Assembly: GCA_035689095.1 (NCBI GenBank)
Contig: DASSMB010000088.1
Coordinates: 1-8,850 of the forward strand
Direction: 5' to 3'
DNA: 8,850 bases
Source: JACDDK01 sp035689095
Lineage (GTDB): Bacteria > Actinomycetota > Rubrobacteria > Rubrobacterales > Rubrobacteraceae
Under the pieces are notes generated by a model. That model ran no database searches and was not told the DNA's origin. It saw only the letters and a program-made list of their open reading frames with translations. This document shows positions 5,893-8,850 of this stretch, piece after piece; position 1 is the first letter of the stretch; each line of letters opens with the position of its first letter. The translations under genes and the position numbers were made by a program.

Positions 5893-7239
5893 CTAACCCT
5901 CCTCTTTGCCCTGTTTGATGTACTCTTCCAGCTTGTCCTGGAGCGTCCGGGCCGCCTCTTCGGGGGTCTCGTCGCCCTTCAGGGCGGCGTTGAAGTGTTT
6001 GCTCATCTGGAGCGACATGTCCGCGTAGTAGGGTGAGACCGGCCGCGGTCGGGTGTGCTGTAGAGCGTCTTTGGCGAGGGCGGCGATGGGGACCTTCTTC
6101 TTCACCTCCGCGTCGTCATAGAGAGCCTTCAGGGTCGGGAGGTACGAGCCCTCTATGATCCTGAACTTCTGTTGCTCCGGCGCGGTCATGAACTGGATGA
6201 ACTCCCAGGCCGCGTCCGGGTTTTTGGAGGTTGCGTTGATGTACAGCGGCTGGTCGCCAACCGTTCCGTTGCCCGGTTCCCCATCAGCGGAGGGAAGCTC
6301 CGAGACACCGACCTGCTCCGGCTTCACCTTCGACTCCGAAGGGTCGCTGATGATCGCGTACACGTAGGGCCAGTTGCGCAGGAACACGGCGTCGCCGTTC
6401 AGGAACGCGCCCGCCGACTCGTCCTCCTTGTAGGTCGTGACGGCCTTCGGCGCGACGCCCTCGGCGATCATCGAGTAGTAGGTCGTGAGTCCCGCGATTG
6501 CCTCCGGCTGCCCGACGAGCACCCTGTCCGGGTTCTGCGGGTCCAGCACTTCGCCCCCGTGCGTCCAGATAAACTCGCAGCCGTCGCACACGCCGCCCTC
6601 GTAGTTGGCTCCCTGGAAGACGTAGCCGAACTTGATCCCCGAGTCCTGCTTAACCTTGAGGGCCATCTGCTTCAACTCGTCCCAGGTCTTCGGAGGACCG
6701 TCGAATCCGCTCTTCTGGAGCAGGTCCTTGCGGTAGTAGAGGAGCCCGGTGTCGGTGAACCACGGCATGCCGAAGGTCTTGCCCTTGTACGTGATCGCCT
6801 CGACGGAGCCGGGGAGGTAGTCGCCGCGCATGTCCTCGGTAAAGCGGTCGGAGAGGTCCGAGATCCAGCCATTCTCCGCGAGCTGGGCCGTCCAGATGAC
6901 GTCCCCCAGGATTACGTCCAGGTTCTCCCCGCCGGCCTGCAACTGGGTCCGTAGCGCGTCGAAGCGCTGCCCGGTGTCCGCGTTGCCCGGCCTGAAACTG
7001 ACCTTGTACTTGCCCTTGTTCTGCTCGTTGAACTTATCTACGAGCTTGCTCGCCGTCTCCGTGTCGTCCGGGGAGGCGGTGAAGACGAGCTCCGTCGCCC
7101 CTCCGCCGCCCTGCTCCTGCCCGCCGCCGCAACCGGCCACGCCCAGGAGAGCCGCCGCCGCGAGCCCGGCGCCGCCGACCTTCAGGAAATCGCGTCGCGA
7201 GATGGTCCTCGCGGAGGATGCTCCATCGTTCGCCTCCAT
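5893..7239 (-). CDS. Tat-exported lipoprotein, sugar ABC transporter substrate-binding protein (family 1)
   Basis: The 448-residue product captures a sugar-type solute outside the membrane and passes it to an ABC permease. Residues 14-20 (SRRDFLK) are a twin-arginine signal, followed by an Ala/Gly/Leu-rich segment and a lipobox ending in C37 (LLGVAGC), so the mature protein should be exported folded and lipid-anchored. A Gly/Gln linker follows. The rest is a type-1 extracellular solute-binding domain of the maltose/trehalose (CUT1) kind: FGMPWFTDTGLLYYRKDLL at 156-174, and near the C-terminus RPRPVSPYYADMS. C218 and C221 form a CxxC (CDGC) in the segment that usually lines the binding cleft. 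The ATG at 7239 is chosen because the signal peptide begins there and a GGAGAGGGGG site (7246-7255) stands 6 nt upstream. A longer frame from 7305 would run into iolB. No permease or ATPase gene is in the window. The ligand is unknown; an inositol or inositol glycoside is inferred from context. Confidence 0.93.
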   Translation of the reverse strand: MEANDGASSARTISRRDFLKVGGAGLAAAALLGVAGCGGGQEQGGGGATELVFTASPDDTETASKLVDKFNEQNKGKYKVSFRPGNADTGQRFDALRTQLQAGGENLDVILGDVIWTAQLAENGWISDLSDRFTEDMRGDYLPGSVEAITYKGKTFGMPWFTDTGLLYYRKDLLQKSGFDGPPKTWDELKQMALKVKQDSGIKFGYVFQGANYEGGVCDGCEFIWTHGGEVLDPQNPDRVLVGQPEAIAGLTTYYSMIAEGVAPKAVTTYKEDESAGAFLNGDAVFLRNWPYVYAIISDPSESKVKPEQVGVSELPSADGEPGNGTVGDQPLYINATSKNPDAAWEFIQFMTAPEQQKFRIIEGSYLPTLKALYDDAEVKKKVPIAALAKDALQHTRPRPVSPYYADMSLQMSKHFNAALKGDETPEEAARTLQDKLEEYIKQGKEEG

Positions 7240-7259
7240 AAGATGCCCCCTCTCCGCCG

Positions 7260-8060
7260 CTACTTCAGCAGCCACTCGTGGTCCGGGTCGTTGTGTATCC
7301 GCCACTCCCTCACCGGACCGGCCATCACGTTCAAATAGTACAGATCGTAGCCCGGCGGCGCCGAGACCACGTGGTAGCCTCTCGGTACGAGCACCACGTC
7401 CCCGTCGCGGAACGCCAGCGTCTCGTCCAGCGTCCGGTCCTCCGTATAGACGCGCTGCAACGCGAAGCCCTGCTCCGGCTTTATCCGGTGGTAGTAAGTC
7501 TCCTCAAGGTACCGCTCGCGTGGCGGGTCGTCCCGGTCGTGCTTGTGCGGCGGGTAGCTCGACCAGTGACCGTTCGGCGTTATGACCTCGACCACGAGCA
7601 GGCTCTCAGCGGGGCGGTCATCCATAAGGATCGGACGGATCTCCCGCTCCAGGTTCCCGTATCCCCTAACCTCCACCTCGATGTCCTCCGGCCTTACCAA
7701 GAGCGGTTCCGCGCCGCTCTCCGCCGGAGCCGAGCAGACCGCAAGCTCCAGGTCCGTGACCGCCCCGATCCGGTAGCCGGTTCCGGGTGGCAGGTACAGC
7801 GCGTGCGGCGGACCGTCGAAGACGCTCTTGCGCCCACCGACTTCTTCCCACCGCTCCTCTCCGGCGACCACTGAACACTGCCCCGAGAGAGATACGAGAC
7901 AGATCTCTTCTCCAAGGGCATGACGCTCGACGCTGTGGCCGCTGGCGAGCCGCAAGACCTCGAAGCCTACGTGGTCCCACCCGGCGGACTCCGGCGTGAC
8001 CTTTACGACGCTGCCGTTCGCGTCCGGTTCGGGATTGCTGCTCACGATCAAATCGGGCAA
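7260..8060 (-). CDS. iolB: 5-deoxy-glucuronate isomerase
   Basis: IolB converts 5-deoxy-D-glucuronate, the product of IolD, into 5-dehydro-2-deoxy-D-gluconate in the cytoplasmic myo-inositol pathway. The 266-residue protein has the usual family length and a two-part cupin layout. Key text is YPPHKHD at 169-175, LEETYYHRI at 185-193, VPRGYH at 225-230, and the C-terminal stretch YDLYYLNVMAGP. H172, H174, E187 and H230 are the likely metal ligands by analogy with known IolB and cupin sites. The start is TTG at 8060: AGGAG (8069-8073) lies 8 nt before it, and no ATG fits. iolD ends 15 nt upstream and the binding-protein gene begins 20 nt downstream, which supports one transcript. The identification is confident because the histidine motif and the C-terminal signature both match. 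Confidence 0.95.
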   Translation of the reverse strand: MPDLIVSSNPEPDANGSVVKVTPESAGWDHVGFEVLRLASGHSVERHALGEEICLVSLSGQCSVVAGEERWEEVGGRKSVFDGPPHALYLPPGTGYRIGAVTDLELAVCSAPAESGAEPLLVRPEDIEVEVRGYGNLEREIRPILMDDRPAESLLVVEVITPNGHWSSYPPHKHDRDDPPRERYLEETYYHRIKPEQGFALQRVYTEDRTLDETLAFRDGDVVLVPRGYHVVSAPPGYDLYYLNVMAGPVREWRIHNDPDHEWLLK

Positions 8061-8068
8061 TTTAGGGG

Positions 8069-8073
8069 CTCCT
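8069..8073 (-). promoter_or_regulatory. Shine-Dalgarno site deciding the TTG start of iolB
   Basis: AGGAG on the minus strand sits 8 nt before the TTG at 8060 and only 2 nt after the iolD stop codon (8078-8076). It overlaps one arm of a small palindrome (8071-8082), so its access could depend on ribosomes finishing iolD. Confidence 0.55.
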
Positions 8074-8082
8074 GTCTACAGG
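8071..8082. repeat. Small palindrome at the iolD stop / iolB leader
   Basis: CCTGT-CT-ACAGG is a perfect 5-bp inverted repeat with a 2-nt centre. In RNA it could fold as a 4-bp stem with a 4-nt loop. It includes the iolD stop codon, and one arm overlaps the AGGAG of iolB. Such short repeats arise by chance, so its function is only a suggestion. Confidence 0.3.
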
Positions 8083-8850
8083 TAATGGCGCTCCGCTTTC
8101 CTGTTCTCGTCGTACTCCTTTCGCGCGGCGATGACAGTATCCATCTCCGAGACCTCGGCGACCGGCACGTCCCAGAAAGACTCATAGCTCGGCACGCCCT
8201 CGTAGCGGTCCACGGGGATATGGATCACGACCGTCCGGTCCACACTCTTCGCCTGCGCGAGCGCTTCCTTTAGCTCGTCCACCGTCCCGGTCCGGATCAC
8301 ATGCGCCCCCAAACTCTCCGCATTCGCCGCCAGATCCACGGGCAGCACCTCGCCGGGCGCCTTCTCGGTGTCGAGACCGAGTGAACCGTCCTTACGGTAG
8401 CGGTACTGGGTCCCGAATCCCTGCGAACCGACAGAGCGGGAGAGCGCGCCGATGGACGCGAACCCGGAGTTGTCCACCAGCACGATGGTGAGCTTGTAAC
8501 CCTCCTGGATGGAGGTAACGATCTCGGAGTTCATCATCAGGTAGGAACCGTCGCCGACCATTACATAAACTTCGCGCTCGGGAGCGGCCATCTTGATACC
8601 GAGGCCGCCCGCTATCTCGTAGCCCATGCACGAGTACCCGTACTCTACGTGGTAGCCTTTCGGGTCGCGCGTGCGCCAGAGCTTGTGCAGGTCCCCCGGC
8701 ATCGAACCCGCCGCGCAAACCACAACATCCTCCGGCTCCGAGAACGAGTTGACCGCCCCGATGACCTCGCCCTGGCTCGGCAGCGGGCCATGATCCAATG
8801 TGTAGAGCCGCTCCACCTCCAGATCCCACGCCCGGCCAGCCTCTTCACTC
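8076..8850 (-). CDS. iolD: 3D-(3,5/4)-trihydroxycyclohexane-1,2-dione hydrolase, C-terminal part, cut by window edge
   Basis: IolD is a thiamine diphosphate enzyme that hydrolyses the ring diketone made from 2-keto-myo-inositol, giving 5-deoxy-D-glucuronate, the substrate of IolB encoded next door. About 257 residues are visible and the frame is open to the right edge; the full enzyme is usually about 620-640 residues, so the N-terminal part lies outside. The visible part is the TPP-binding domain: VGDGSYLMMNSEIVTSI, then VDNSGFASIG some 25 residues on, which is the GDG...N cofactor motif in its IolD form. Also typical are EYGYSCMGYEIAGGLG and the end PVAEVSEMDTV. An apparent GTG start at 8816 is internal: reading upstream of it continues in frame as family-like sequence (AWDLEV). 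The gene ends with TAG, 15 nt before iolB. Confidence 0.94.
   Translation of the reverse strand, partial: SEEAGRAWDLEVERLYTLDHGPLPSQGEVIGAVNSFSEPEDVVVCAAGSMPGDLHKLWRTRDPKGYHVEYGYSCMGYEIAGGLGIKMAAPEREVYVMVGDGSYLMMNSEIVTSIQEGYKLTIVLVDNSGFASIGALSRSVGSQGFGTQYRYRKDGSLGLDTEKAPGEVLPVDLAANAESLGAHVIRTGTVDELKEALAQAKSVDRTVVIHIPVDRYEGVPSYESFWDVPVAEVSEMDTVIAARKEYDENRKAERHYL

Noticed and set aside
7240..7305. Longer start of the binding-protein gene at 7305
   Set aside because: It would overlap the end of iolB by 46 nt and put 22 residues ahead of the signal peptide; the ATG at 7239 has its own ribosome site and gives a normal Tat lipoprotein signal.
8076..8816. Complete short gene starting at GTG 8816
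   Set aside because: The frame is open to the window edge and the residues before 8816 also fit IolD, so this is the C-terminal part of a longer gene.

Overview
The window is GC-rich, gene-dense bacterial DNA. Tight gene spacing, frequent TTG starts, purine-rich Shine-Dalgarno sites, a Tat-exported lipoprotein and a mix of actinobacterial-style genes suggest a high-GC actinobacterium, perhaps of the Rubrobacter type. The genus is an inference from general character, not from a diagnostic gene. I see no rRNA, tRNA, CRISPR array, insertion sequence or phage gene.

Left part (1-2781): a divergent pair. On the minus strand is the N-terminal half of an AMP-forming acyl-CoA synthetase, running off the left edge. 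On the plus strand is a membrane-anchored serine hydrolase with the class A beta-lactamase / penicillin-binding fold. A 202-bp divergent intergenic region (813-1014) separates them and holds a candidate back-to-back promoter pair.

Middle (2831-3874): a LacI-family regulator on the plus strand, convergent with the last gene of the minus-strand cluster. The two stop codons are 12 nt apart and lie inside one imperfect inverted repeat.

Right part (3887-8850, minus strand): an operon-like run that reads, in transcription order, iolD (C-terminal part, cut by the right edge), iolB, a Tat lipoprotein sugar-binding protein of an ABC importer, and two different Gfo/Idh/MocA-family oxidoreductases joined by an ATGA stop/start overlap. 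Gaps are 15 nt, 20 nt, 6 nt and a 4-nt overlap. iolD and iolB are hallmark genes of myo-inositol catabolism: IolD hydrolyses the ring of trihydroxycyclohexanedione to 5-deoxy-glucuronate, and IolB isomerises 5-deoxy-glucuronate to 5-dehydro-2-deoxy-gluconate. The oxidoreductases are placed to do NAD(P)-dependent oxidation of an inositol or a related polyol or sugar, and the binding protein to capture it outside the cell. The LacI-type protein is a reasonable candidate regulator of the cluster, but no operator can be seen. The window holds neither the permease/ATPase genes of the transporter nor iolC, iolE or iolA. Nothing here is a clearly new system; the least ordinary points are the type of binding protein in an iol operon, the serine hydrolase without a recognisable Glu166 motif, and the second oxidoreductase's atypical dinucleotide-binding loop.
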